DNA from: UBA11579 sp039714215
GTDB lineage: Bacteria > Chloroflexota > Anaerolineae > Anaerolineales > UBA11579
Assembly (NCBI GenBank): GCA_039714215.1
Contig: JBDLJU010000001.1
Location: 8,076 to 72,075 of the forward strand
Direction: 5' to 3'
DNA: 64,000 nucleotides
This document shows positions 34,333 through 42,532 of this stretch, piece after piece. The stretch's first letter is position 1, and every line of letters begins with the position of its first letter. A model generated the notes under the pieces. That model did no database searches. It saw only the letters and a program-made list of their open reading frames with translations, and was not told the origin of the DNA. A program made the translations under genes and the position numbers.

Positions 34333-35093
34333 TCGCTGATAAAACCTTCTGGTTCATTCGGCATGGTGAAAGTGAAGGGAACGCCGGGTTGCCCACACCT
34401 TCCGCCGGTGAGATTCACCTCACCAACAAAGGAATCCAGCAAGCCGAGTGTATCCCCGATCAAATCATAGATGCGCCAGATATGTTCGTGGTCTCCCCAT
34501 TTTGCCGAACCAGCGAAACAGCCGCGCCAACGCTCAAAAAATTCCCGAATGTCCCTGTCGAAACCTGGAACATTCAGGAGTACACCTACCTGCCAGAAAA
34601 GCTGCATGACAATACCACACTCAAACAACGCCGCTGGCCCGCGATCCGGTACTTCATGCGGATGGATCCGGAGTTAATTCTCGGTCCAGGGGCTGAATCA
34701 TTCAATCAACTAATTGCACGAGTTGATTCCACTTTGGAAAAGTTGGTATCTGGAACCTCTTCAACCATCATCTTGTTCAGCCATGGCTGGTTCATGAGGA
34801 CACTAATATGGCGCTTGATATTCTTTCCAGGGCTTTGGGGAGGGATATCACTGGGGGAATTAAAAGACAAAATGCCAACATCAGATTTTTTGTTTAAACT
34901 ATTTTCCAGGAATCCAGATATTGGTAAGAACCAAATCAAACACTTTCTAAGATTCTCAGGGATCATCTCGGTGCCGAATGGGTCAATCCTGAAGCTGCGA
35001 TGGCAAGCCAAGCAAGCTCAGTTTAAGCTTGATCAGGTAACCGTAGACCACATCAAACCGGAACTTCGCGGCACCCATTTATCTGATCGATAA
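34329..35093 (+). CDS. Histidine phosphatase superfamily protein
   Basis: A 254-residue protein with the phosphoglycerate-mutase-like fold. The catalytic RHGE is at the N-terminus (WFIRHGESEGNAG), and the second His motif is in IILFSHGWFMR. The stretch VVSPFCRTSETAAPTL also fits the family. It is translationally coupled to the aldo/keto reductase. The C-terminal 80 residues are less typical and may form an added lid. Substrate unknown; a broad phosphatase is more likely than a glycolytic mutase. Confidence 0.87.
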   Translation: MIADKTFWFIRHGESEGNAGLPTPSAGEIHLTNKGIQQAECIPDQIIDAPDMFVVSPFCRTSETAAPTLKKFPNVPVETWNIQEYTYLPEKLHDNTTLKQRRWPAIRYFMRMDPELILGPGAESFNQLIARVDSTLEKLVSGTSSTIILFSHGWFMRTLIWRLIFFPGLWGGISLGELKDKMPTSDFLFKLFSRNPDIGKNQIKHFLRFSGIISVPNGSILKLRWQAKQAQFKLDQVTVDHIKPELRGTHLSDR

Positions 35094-35110
35094 GATTCCC
35101 CCAAACGTGA

Positions 35111-36307
35111 TCACCCAATGCGGCAGACGAGACCTTTTAAATACTGCCCCTCGGGGAAATTCAAACCAACCGGATGGTCAGCGCTTTGACTCATCCGATG
35201 CAGGATCCTTGCGTCCACGGATGCATCCAGCGCAGCCCCAGCCACAATTTTTTGGAACAGCGCTTCGTCAATTCCGCCGGAACAAGAGAAGGTAAACAGC
35301 GTTCCTCCAGGCCGAAGCAGTTTAAAGGCCAGCAAATTTATGTCCTTATAACCTCTCGCCGCCTGATTGGCGTGTGACCGCGTTGGCGCAAATTTTGGCG
35401 GATCGAGGATGATCAGGTCAAAACTACGTCCCTGATCCCTGAACTTGCGCAATTGCTTAAACACATCTGCCTGGATGATTTCTAGTATCTTTTCATCATA
35501 CGAGTTCAAAACAGAGTTTTGTTGGAGCAGCTCCAGAGCTGGAGCAGAATTATCCACTGCGGTAACTGAATTCGCCCCACCGGCTGCAGCATTTAGAGAA
35601 AACCCTCCCGAATAGGAAAAACAATCAAGTACGTCTTTACCCGCAGCGTATTTTTGCAAAAGCTGCCGGTTTGCGCGTTGGTCAAGATAAAAACCAGTTT
35701 TATGTCCACTGGTTATCGGCACCAAGTATTTTATTCCATACTCGCTAATTTCAAGCGGATCAACAAATTCAGAACCCGCCAATAAACCAACCTTGTGTTC
35801 AAGTCCTTCTAAAATTCTCACTTCGGCATCAGAACGCTCATAAATTGCTTCAACCCCGGTGAGGTCGAGGAGGATTTCAGCGATAGCTTCACGCCAGACT
35901 TCTACCCCATTACTCAAAATTTGGGCAACGATCACCTTAGCGTATTGATCAACGACCAAGCCGGGAATTCCGTCCGATTCGGCATGTACCAACCGGAGCG
36001 AATCAGAAACCTGTCCAATCCCAAGCCCCTCCCGTAGTGCAATCGATTTTTCCAGGAGCGATCGAATAAAGTCCTGATCAACGATTTGATCCTGCTGATA
36101 GCTCCAAACCCTGCCAACAATTTGTGAATTATGACTATACGCAATCTGTGCAATAAACCGGTTTTCCGCCGAAAACACCGGAATTACATCACCATCTGCG
36201 GGCTCCCCAACCACTTGATGGACTGCCCCTGAGAACACCCAGGGATGCCTGCGCATCAGTGATTTTTCTCTTCCAGGTTTTAGATTCATTCGGGCATTCT
36301 GGTTCAT
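35111..36307 (-). CDS. rlmI: RlmI-like class I rRNA (cytosine-C5) methyltransferase
   Basis: SAM-dependent methyltransferase of 398 residues. The N-terminal PUA domain (about 8-85, KPGREKSLMRRHPWVFSGAV) binds RNA. The Rossmann domain has DCFSYSGGFSLNAAAGG, AVDNSAPAL and the catalytic DPPKFAP motif, ending in FTFSCSGG. Escherichia coli RlmI methylates 23S rRNA C1962; the same target is likely but not shown. The start overlaps the ligA stop by 4 nt (ATGA), so it is coupled to ligA. Confidence 0.9.
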   Translation of the reverse strand: MNQNARMNLKPGREKSLMRRHPWVFSGAVHQVVGEPADGDVIPVFSAENRFIAQIAYSHNSQIVGRVWSYQQDQIVDQDFIRSLLEKSIALREGLGIGQVSDSLRLVHAESDGIPGLVVDQYAKVIVAQILSNGVEVWREAIAEILLDLTGVEAIYERSDAEVRILEGLEHKVGLLAGSEFVDPLEISEYGIKYLVPITSGHKTGFYLDQRANRQLLQKYAAGKDVLDCFSYSGGFSLNAAAGGANSVTAVDNSAPALELLQQNSVLNSYDEKILEIIQADVFKQLRKFRDQGRSFDLIILDPPKFAPTRSHANQAARGYKDINLLAFKLLRPGGTLFTFSCSGGIDEALFQKIVAGAALDASVDARILHRMSQSADHPVGLNFPEGQYLKGLVCRIG

Positions 36308-38340
36308 AGCGGTTCGCCTGCCAGTTCTCGCAGTCCTGCTTCATCGAGGACCGGGATACCCAATTGCTCAGCTTTGGCAAATTTTGAGCCAGGGCTTTCT
36401 CCAGAAACCAGATAAGATGTTTTTGAACTCACCGCGGAGATCACCTTCCCGCCTCGCTCCTGGATATAGTCTTTCACTGCTTTTCGCGAAAATCCAGCCA
36501 ACGTCCCCGTCACCACAAAACTTAGCCCTTCAAGCGGCTGCGGTAGACCTTCCGCGCCGGAATCCCCGGAGAGCTCCGGCCACATCCCGGATTGCTTGAG
36601 CTTTGCCAAGATATTTTGATTGGCGGGGAGTGCAAACCAGTCGACTACCGCCTGGGCAATATTCGGACCAATTCCTTCAATTTCGATTAATTCCTCTAGT
36701 GTGGTTGCAGCAAGGCGATCCATGCTGCAGTAGAAGGTTGCCAATTCTGCCCCGACGACTTCCCCAACCCCGCGGATACCCAAAGCAAAGATAAAACGAC
36801 TGAGGGGACGCTGCTTTGAAGATTCAATCGCAGCCAAAAGGTTGTCGGCTTTTTTGTCTCCAAAACCCTCTAGTTCAATCAAATCCTCACGTTTTAGGCG
36901 GTACAGATCAGCGACATCCTTGACCAAGCCCTGCTCGACAAGCTGCTCAACCAATTTAATTCCTAACCCAACAATATCCAGTGTCGTCCGCGAGACATAG
37001 TGCTCAAGATTTCTGACCAGTTGTGCCGGGCATGCTGGATTGACACAGTACCAGGCCACCTCCCCTTCTATGGTGGCAACTTTTTCTTCGCAAGCGGGGC
37101 ACACATCAGGTGGGCTGTAAGTAACTGCACTTTCTGGGCGGACCTCAAGGATAGGACCCTTTACATAAGGGATCACATCGCCGGCTCGTTTGATTCGAAC
37201 CCGGTCATGGATGCGGATATCTTTGTCCTGTATAAAATCAAAATTATGCAAAGTAGCCTGACGGACAATTACACCACCAACTTCCACGGCATCGAGGATC
37301 GCATAGGGAGTCAGTACGCCGGTGCGGCCAACATTGACACCGATATCGAGCAGCTCTGTGGTGACTTCCTGCGCTGGGAATTTATAGGCAATCGCCCCGC
37401 GGGGATCTTTCCCAACAATACCTAATGAGTCAGCCATGGCAATATTATTGATTTTTACAACTGCCCCATCGATCTCGTACGGCAGGCTGATGCGCCGTTC
37501 CCCCCAAGCTTCACAGGCTTCCACAACTTCTTCGATATCGAGGCAGTGTACGATATTTTCCGGCACAGAAAAGCCATAAGCCCTAAGCAATTCTAGGGAT
37601 TCAAGTTGGCTTTCCGGAACCTCGCTGCCCTCACTTGTTACAATCGTATAGACCAGTAAACGCAGCGGCCGAGCAGCTGTTACCGCTGAATCCAAATTGC
37701 GCAATGCGCCCGCGGCAGTGTTGCGCGGAGTCTGGTAGACTTTTTCACCGAGCTCTTCCTGCTTTCGGTTGAGCTCCTCGAAATCCTCCAGGTCAATAAA
37801 CACCTCACCGCGTACTACCAAATATTCAGGGGGCGCTGGGCCATCCTGGAAGACTGGGATTGAGAGCGGCAGCGACTGCAGTGTTTTTAGATTACGAGTG
37901 ACCTCTTCCCCAATTTCACCATTCCCGCGGGTAGCACCCTGGACAAAGATTCCGTTTCGGTAGTGCAGCACGACTGTAAGCCCATCAAGTTTTGGTTCAA
38001 CAGTGAAATCTGACGCAGCAACCTTGGGATTAAGTTTAGCGATCCTATCTAACCAACTGCGCAGATCTTCGGCATCGAATCCGTTTGCGAGACTCAATAT
38101 CGGTTGAGGATGTTGAACTTTTCTGAACCTGTCGGATACACCCCCACCCACCCGCTGACTTGGAGAATCAGGGGTGATTAAGTCGGGGTATTTGGATTCA
38201 AGCTGGAGGAGTTCAGCAACAAGCTGATCATATTCAGCATCGCTGATGATCGGCATATCCAACACATGGTATCGGTGATTATGCTCTTGAATAATTTTTA
38301 TTAATTCTTCTAATCTAGATTTTTCTTTTGCTGCGTCCAT
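36304..38340 (-). CDS. ligA: NAD-dependent DNA ligase
   Basis: Seals nicks in replication and repair. The 678-residue protein has domain Ia (HNHRYHVLDMPIISDAEYD), the adenylation motif with the nucleophilic Lys in VEPKLDGLTVVL, the OB fold (GVNVGRTGVLTPYA), the four-Cys zinc finger (CPACEEK ... CVNPACPAQ), helix-hairpin-helix repeats (LEGFGDKKADNLLAAIE, IEGIGPNIAQAVVDWF) and a C-terminal BRCT domain (LSFVVTGTLAGFSRKAVKDY). All are complete. No SD is visible; TATAAT ends 6 nt before the ATG, suggesting a leaderless transcript. rlmI is coupled downstream. Confidence 0.98.
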   Translation of the reverse strand: MDAAKEKSRLEELIKIIQEHNHRYHVLDMPIISDAEYDQLVAELLQLESKYPDLITPDSPSQRVGGGVSDRFRKVQHPQPILSLANGFDAEDLRSWLDRIAKLNPKVAASDFTVEPKLDGLTVVLHYRNGIFVQGATRGNGEIGEEVTRNLKTLQSLPLSIPVFQDGPAPPEYLVVRGEVFIDLEDFEELNRKQEELGEKVYQTPRNTAAGALRNLDSAVTAARPLRLLVYTIVTSEGSEVPESQLESLELLRAYGFSVPENIVHCLDIEEVVEACEAWGERRISLPYEIDGAVVKINNIAMADSLGIVGKDPRGAIAYKFPAQEVTTELLDIGVNVGRTGVLTPYAILDAVEVGGVIVRQATLHNFDFIQDKDIRIHDRVRIKRAGDVIPYVKGPILEVRPESAVTYSPPDVCPACEEKVATIEGEVAWYCVNPACPAQLVRNLEHYVSRTTLDIVGLGIKLVEQLVEQGLVKDVADLYRLKREDLIELEGFGDKKADNLLAAIESSKQRPLSRFIFALGIRGVGEVVGAELATFYCSMDRLAATTLEELIEIEGIGPNIAQAVVDWFALPANQNILAKLKQSGMWPELSGDSGAEGLPQPLEGLSFVVTGTLAGFSRKAVKDYIQERGGKVISAVSSKTSYLVSGESPGSKFAKAEQLGIPVLDEAGLRELAGEPL

Positions 38341-38346
38341 GCCCCC

Positions 38347-38352
38347 ATTATA
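38347..38352 (-). promoter_or_regulatory. Candidate -10 box of ligA
   Basis: TATAAT on the minus strand ends six bases (GGGGGC) before the ligA ATG. No good -35 is seen at 16-18 nt, and the box overlaps the region just downstream of the esterase stop. It is the weakest of the leaderless-type promoters in this window. Confidence 0.4.
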
Positions 38353-38366
38353 CCCTTTTGCCGAGT

Positions 38367-39023
38367 TTAACTATTTTCAAAAAAGCGGTTGAATCCGCGG
38401 AAACAATCCGCACCCAAACGGTGGCCGACATCTGTAAAGCAGCTGGTCACCTGCGCACCGCCAGTCTCAAAGAGCTTCACAGCTTGCTGAGCTCTCTCAA
38501 GCGGCACGATTTCGTCCCTGGTGCCGTGGCCAACAAATATCTTCTTGCCATGTAAATCTAAATCGGATGGATCCGAACCTTCAGCCAAAAAACCAGAGAG
38601 AATTGCCAGACGAGATACTTTTTCAGGGTTGACGAAGAAAAACTCCCCGGCCAACGCAGATCCCTGACTGAATCCGGCAATATTTAATTCCTCAAAATTT
38701 GCAGGAAATTGAGTCGCAAGCTCAGAGATTAAGCTGGACAACAAATTAACGGGATGCTCAAAATCCTTTTTGTTCGCCCATTTGCCCGTTTTGTCCTCTA
38801 CCCAGCTGTAACCAGCGTACTTGGAATGATTTGAGGGATATAAACCCCGCGGTGAGATAATCATGGCATCAGGGTTGAGTTTATTTGCAAACACCCACAT
38901 CGAATTTTCGTCACCTGTCCAACCGTGGAGCAGGAAGAAAACTGGCGCACCCTCAACTTTCTGAGGCAGTCGAATCTTTAACTCCCACGTTCCTAATGTG
39001 AGAGATTTTAACAGGTCACTCAT
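38367..39023 (-). CDS. Alpha/beta hydrolase (phospholipase/carboxylesterase family)
   Basis: Serine hydrolase of 218 residues. Start at 39023 (MSDLLKS) is preferred: AAGG is about 6 nt upstream and earlier in-frame codons lack an SD. The oxyanion segment is FFLLHGWTGDENSMW, the nucleophile elbow is AGFSQGSALAG, and the acid and His are in GHGTRDEIVP and DVGHRLG. The start overlaps the preceding small membrane gene by 8 nt. Likely substrates are short-chain or lipid esters; the exact one is unknown. Confidence 0.9.
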   Translation of the reverse strand: MSDLLKSLTLGTWELKIRLPQKVEGAPVFFLLHGWTGDENSMWVFANKLNPDAMIISPRGLYPSNHSKYAGYSWVEDKTGKWANKKDFEHPVNLLSSLISELATQFPANFEELNIAGFSQGSALAGEFFFVNPEKVSRLAILSGFLAEGSDPSDLDLHGKKIFVGHGTRDEIVPLERAQQAVKLFETGGAQVTSCFTDVGHRLGADCFRGFNRFFENS

Positions 39024-39240
39024 CATTAGCCTTTTTAACAATCACATCCAGCAGCAGCATTACAAGGGCAATAAAAATTAGGGGAACCATCCCCGCGAAG
39101 ATGCAGATCAGCCCGCTGACCGCGGCGCTTGGGCCATACAGCCAATAAATCAGTCCATCGCCAATAATGAGGAGCACAAGGAAAAATCCAACAGCCAGGC
39201 GTAGGTTGGTCTTGCGGGCATATTCTCGAAGGTCACGCAT
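39016..39240 (-). CDS. Small two-TM membrane protein
   Basis: A 74-residue protein starting at the ATG ending at 39240, which overlaps the patatin stop by 8 nt; a longer frame to 39303 would lie deep within patatin. Two hydrophobic helices (about 14-33 and 37-66) with a short loop holding YGPSAA, then a basic end (VKKANDE). No family recognised. Position between patatin and esterase genes suggests a lipid- or envelope-related unit. Confidence 0.7.
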   Translation of the reverse strand: MRDLREYARKTNLRLAVGFFLVLLIIGDGLIYWLYGPSAAVSGLICIFAGMVPLIFIALVMLLLDVIVKKANDE

Positions 39241-40120
39241 CAACCACGCCCGCTTTATTTTTAATCCAACGTACAGGTTTTTTCCAGGGGGAGACCGCCG
39301 CACGAAGCTCAGGGAGCATTTCTAAAGCAGCAATTTCACCGCGCTTCGCGATTTCGGAGACGTCAATTTGGTCGAGCATTCCGACGCCGTGCAAATTTGG
39401 TAAAATGGCGACTTCTGGTTTTTGGGTCTTGAGCAGCAGTTCGGTCATCCTGATCGAGCTCATCTCGCTTGACCGGACAAAGACATTGATTGCCTGGGCA
39501 AGGCGCAGCCTGGAAATATATTCCACCATTGCGTTAGTTGTGGGGGTTTCTGGGACATTGAATGACTCTCCAGGCATGGAGCGCTGATTAAGAGCTACGG
39601 CCACCAGAGGAAGATCTGACCGCAGTTCACGGACAGGTCGAATTGGCACCGGACAAAGCACCCCTCCATCAACCAGCAGCCTTCCCTTCCAGCGTCTGGC
39701 CGGAAACACACCAGGCACGGCAGTGCTTGCCAAAACCGCATCAATCAGAGGGCCTTCGTTAAAGATAATCACTTCACCGCGATCAAGGTCGACCGCAGTC
39801 GTTGCAAATGGGATCGGCAAATCAGCGAAGGTTCTGTCTCCCAGAAAATTGCTTAATATTTTGGTGATCCCCTCAAAACCCAACAGCGAAGGCTCATCAC
39901 CCTTCTGGCGGCCGTACAGCTTGGTTAATTCCAGATCACGAAATTCATCCTTGATCTCTTGTGGAGAAACTCCGCATAGATAAACCGCGCCAATCAAACC
40001 GCCCACACTTGTTCCGGCAAGCGCTTGAATCTCGAAACCTTCTCGATCCAACACTTCAAGAACGCCCAGGTGCGCAGCCCCTTTGACGCCCCCACCTCCT
40101 AATGCTAAAGCAATTTCCAT
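39233..40120 (-). CDS. Patatin-like phospholipase
   Basis: Serine lipid acyl hydrolase of 295 residues. The oxyanion motif GGGGVKGAAHLGVLEVL opens the protein, the nucleophile is in AGTSVGGLIG, and the dyad Asp is in VDGGVLCPVP. The size and motifs match the RssA-like bacterial patatins. It begins 3 nt after proS and overlaps the next small gene, so it is probably cotranscribed with proS. Confidence 0.93.
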   Translation of the reverse strand: MEIALALGGGGVKGAAHLGVLEVLDREGFEIQALAGTSVGGLIGAVYLCGVSPQEIKDEFRDLELTKLYGRQKGDEPSLLGFEGITKILSNFLGDRTFADLPIPFATTAVDLDRGEVIIFNEGPLIDAVLASTAVPGVFPARRWKGRLLVDGGVLCPVPIRPVRELRSDLPLVAVALNQRSMPGESFNVPETPTTNAMVEYISRLRLAQAINVFVRSSEMSSIRMTELLLKTQKPEVAILPNLHGVGMLDQIDVSEIAKRGEIAALEMLPELRAAVSPWKKPVRWIKNKAGVVDA

Positions 40121-40123
40121 CGA

Positions 40124-41884
40124 TTATTCCGCCTTGAATGGCACCTCAACTACTTTTTTGTGAACTTCAGCCAAAAGCGTGTCTTTGATCGCTAAGACAT
40201 TGCTGATAATTTCATCGACGGGGACTGCACTACGATCAGCATCCCGCCGAAGCTTAAGTTCAATTTCGCCTTTCTCGAGAGAGCGCTTCCCAATCGTCAG
40301 TCGGATAGGCACACCGATCAAATCAGCATCATTGAATTTAACCCCAGGGCTCTCGCTGCGGTCATCAAGGAGCACCTCCAAACCGGCCTCCTCCAGCTGC
40401 TGGTAAACCTCAGCAGCTTTCTCCTCCCCGCCTTTCAATGCCACAATATGAACCTGGTACGGTGCGATCGTAATCGGCCAAATCAATCCATGCTCATCGT
40501 GATGCTCTTCAGCAATACACGCCAGCAGCCGTCCGCTGCCAATCCCATAACTCCCCATAATTACTGGCTGGGCCTTTCCGTTCTTGTCTAGGAAATTAGC
40601 GCCAAGCGCTTCTGTGTATTTGGTACCTAATTTAAAGATATTACCAATTTCCACACCGCGTTTCTCGTCTAAAGCGTTTCCGCAGTTTATACAGGCGAAA
40701 TCTTTTTCTGCTGCAGTGATGTCTGCAACAATCGACGCCTCAAAATCTCGACCATAATTGACGTTTAGATAATGGAAACCTTCTTCGTTAGCTCCACTGA
40801 CTAAGTTTGGTGATTTCGCAACCAGCTCGTCAACCACAACCAGCACATCCTTTAATCCAATCGGGGATGCGTAACCGGGCGAAGCACCGACTGCAGCGAT
40901 TTCATCATCCTGTGCAGGACGCAATTCCTTGGCTTTTACCGCGTTAACCAATTTTGTTTCATTCAATTCCAAATCGCCGCGAACTACTGCAAAGACCAAT
41001 TTCTCATGATCTTCGGTGCCTTCAGTAAAAGTTCCCATCATGAAAACCGCCTTGGCAGTTTTACTCTCAGGGATTTTGAGGAATTCAGCCAAATCTGCAA
41101 TGGTGGCTGCCCCTGGAGTGGCCACTTTTTCCAACTCTCCCAAAGGTTCCTCTGTTATCTCAGGCTGTTGAAACAGGGCAATTTGCCGGTTCGCCATGTA
41201 GCCGCAATCGTTACAGATCAACAGGGTGTCCTCCCCTATCGGGGTGAGGTACATATACTCGTGCGCCATCGAACCGCCCATCATGCCCACATCAGAGAGC
41301 ACTGCCGCTGAAGGCAGATCGCAGCGATTGAAGATGTTGAAATACGCCTGGTAGTGAGCTTTATACTGTTTATCAAGCCCCTCTTCATCCAGGTCAAGGC
41401 TGTAGCTATCCTTCATGGTGAACTCGCGGACGCGAATCAAACCCGCCCGAGGACGAGGGTCATCTCGAAACTTGGTTTGAATATGGTAAACCAGCTTGGG
41501 GAGCTGTTTGTAGGAATGGATCATCTTGCGCACCAGGTCAGCAACCACCTCTTCATGGGTCATTGCCAGGACCATATCGGCATCTTTACGATCTTTGAAG
41601 CGTCCCATCTCACTGCCGATTTCGTAATAGCGGTTGGTTTCTTTCCAAACTTCTGCAGGGTTTACTACCGGCATGCTCAATTCCTGACCGCCGATTGCAT
41701 TGATTTCGTCCCGCATGATATTTTCAATTTTATTCAACGAGCGCTTTGATAAAGGTAGAACCGAATAAATTCCCGCACCAAGCTGCTTGATAAACCCCGC
41801 CCGTACCAGCAGTTGATGGCTGGCGACTTCAGCGTCAGCGGGGACCTCTCGTAATGTTTGGAAAAACAGATCGCTCATCTTCAT
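40124..41884 (-). CDS. proS: Prolyl-tRNA synthetase, bacterial type
   Basis: Class II synthetase of 586 residues that charges tRNA-Pro. Motif 1 lies around LGAGIYSVLPLSKRSLNKIE, motif 2 in TKFRDDPRPRAGLIRVREFTMKD and motif 3 in GSYGIGSGRLLACIAEEHHDE. The editing (INS) domain occupies about 225-390 between motifs 2 and 3, defining the bacterial type. The anticodon-binding domain closes the protein. AGGAG precedes the ATG. Upstream is a strong promoter, a leader of about 180 nt and an intrinsic terminator, so expression is probably controlled by attenuation. Confidence 0.97.
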   Translation of the reverse strand: MKMSDLFFQTLREVPADAEVASHQLLVRAGFIKQLGAGIYSVLPLSKRSLNKIENIMRDEINAIGGQELSMPVVNPAEVWKETNRYYEIGSEMGRFKDRKDADMVLAMTHEEVVADLVRKMIHSYKQLPKLVYHIQTKFRDDPRPRAGLIRVREFTMKDSYSLDLDEEGLDKQYKAHYQAYFNIFNRCDLPSAAVLSDVGMMGGSMAHEYMYLTPIGEDTLLICNDCGYMANRQIALFQQPEITEEPLGELEKVATPGAATIADLAEFLKIPESKTAKAVFMMGTFTEGTEDHEKLVFAVVRGDLELNETKLVNAVKAKELRPAQDDEIAAVGASPGYASPIGLKDVLVVVDELVAKSPNLVSGANEEGFHYLNVNYGRDFEASIVADITAAEKDFACINCGNALDEKRGVEIGNIFKLGTKYTEALGANFLDKNGKAQPVIMGSYGIGSGRLLACIAEEHHDEHGLIWPITIAPYQVHIVALKGGEEKAAEVYQQLEEAGLEVLLDDRSESPGVKFNDADLIGVPIRLTIGKRSLEKGEIELKLRRDADRSAVPVDEIISNVLAIKDTLLAEVHKKVVEVPFKAE

Positions 41885-42063
41885 AAATTCTTCTCCTAAA
41901 GCATATTAAAAAACAATCCCCGAATTATCGGGGGCAATAGTAAACAGTTGAAATCAAAATAGATACCGATTATATCTATTTGGCCCCTCCAAATTGAATT
42001 CCCGGCACAGAGGCCGGCGTAGGGACAGGGAATTTAATCATGTCACACTTCATATATTTAACC
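41885..42063 (-). promoter_or_regulatory. Structured leader of proS (candidate attenuator, class unknown)
   Basis: From the predicted start near 42063 the RNA can form a hairpin CCGGC-CTCTGT-GCCGG extended by AATTC/GAATT across an internal loop, an AT-rich 9-bp hairpin AAATAGATA/TATCTATTT, and then the terminator CCCCGA-TAAT-TCGGGG plus T-run. An upstream AGGGGC can pair with the GCCCC of the terminator's left arm, giving a possible antiterminator. The T-box consensus (TGGNACCGCG) is not seen. Ligand or factor unknown. Confidence 0.55.
41908..41933 (-). terminator. Intrinsic terminator inside the proS leader
   Basis: Six-base-pair GC-rich stem CCCCGA/TCGGGG with loop TAAT, followed by ATTG and six T. 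It lies only 24 nt before the proS ATG and downstream of the promoter, so it must be conditional. Confidence 0.7.
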
Positions 42064-42070
42064 ATGCTAG

Positions 42071-42099
42071 TTTATACCGTTTGAATTTTTTTTTGTCAA
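42071..42099 (-). promoter_or_regulatory. Promoter of proS
   Basis: Minus strand TTGACA (42094-42099), 17-nt spacer and TATAAA (42071-42076), close to consensus. It overlaps nothing coding and is divergent from the TPR/protease operon. Confidence 0.8.
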
Positions 42100-42129
42100 G
42101 AAATAACCCAAACGAATATGAAGAATAGC

Positions 42130-42146
42130 CTGGCACAGACCTTGCA
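42130..42146 (+). promoter_or_regulatory. Sigma-54 type (-24/-12) promoter of the TPR/protease operon
   Basis: CTGGCAC (42130-42136), N5, TTGCA (42142-42146). The GG and GC doublets are 10 nt apart, as the sigma-54 consensus requires. It is oriented toward the gene at 42185, with the expected start near 42157 and a GGAGG SD at 42175-42179. No sigma-70 -35/-10 pair fits as well. No enhancer-binding activator gene or rpoN is in the window. Confidence 0.6.
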
Positions 42147-42184
42147 CATTATTAGACTATAGAAAAACAAAGCTGGAGGCTGAC

Positions 42185-42523
42185 ATGAACAAATTGGACA
42201 CAACACAAATAATTCTCCTGGTAGATGCAGTCCTTTTCCTCTTAGGAGTGATTACTTTTATCACCGGGATCATCATTTTGGCATCGAAAGCAATGAGCCG
42301 CGATATTCGCACAATTTCCTCGCAAACGGCTCAGCTTGCCCAGAAAGGAATCGCCGAAGACGTTGCAGGCCTGGTGGGGAATGCCTCCGCTCTGATGAAC
42401 GCCCTGCAGCAAATGGTTAAAACCGCCACTGGGATCGGTGTTTTCATGGTCATGCTCGGAATCCTCCTGATCGGCGCGTCCATTTTTGTTTTCCTGAATA
42501 TTAACAACTTTCCCACATTCTAA
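42185..42523 (+). CDS. Small two-TM protein leading the TPR/protease operon
   Basis: A 112-residue membrane protein with GGAGG upstream. TM1 is about residues 8-32 (IILLVDAVLFLLGVITFITG) and TM2 about 82-105. Between them a 45-residue polar segment (SKAMSRDIRTISSQTAQLAQ ...) is predicted helical and could form a coiled coil. No family recognised. The next gene starts 9 nt later. As the only membrane part of the three-gene unit it could anchor or sense for the two large soluble proteins; that is inference. Confidence 0.75.
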   Translation: MNKLDTTQIILLVDAVLFLLGVITFITGIIILASKAMSRDIRTISSQTAQLAQKGIAEDVAGLVGNASALMNALQQMVKTATGIGVFMVMLGILLIGASIFVFLNINNFPTF

Positions 42524-42532
42524 GGCCTGCTG

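Noticed and set aside
41885..42063. T-box riboswitch upstream of proS
   Set aside because: Position and terminator fit, but the T-box sequence (TGGNACCGCG) and a UGGN bulge matching a tRNA-Pro acceptor end could not be found by eye. Recorded only as an unclassified leader.
42142..42163. Sigma-70 promoter (TTGCAC ... TATAGA) for the TPR/protease operon
   Set aside because: The two boxes are only 10 nt apart. The TGGCAC/TTGCA arrangement fits sigma-54 spacing exactly.
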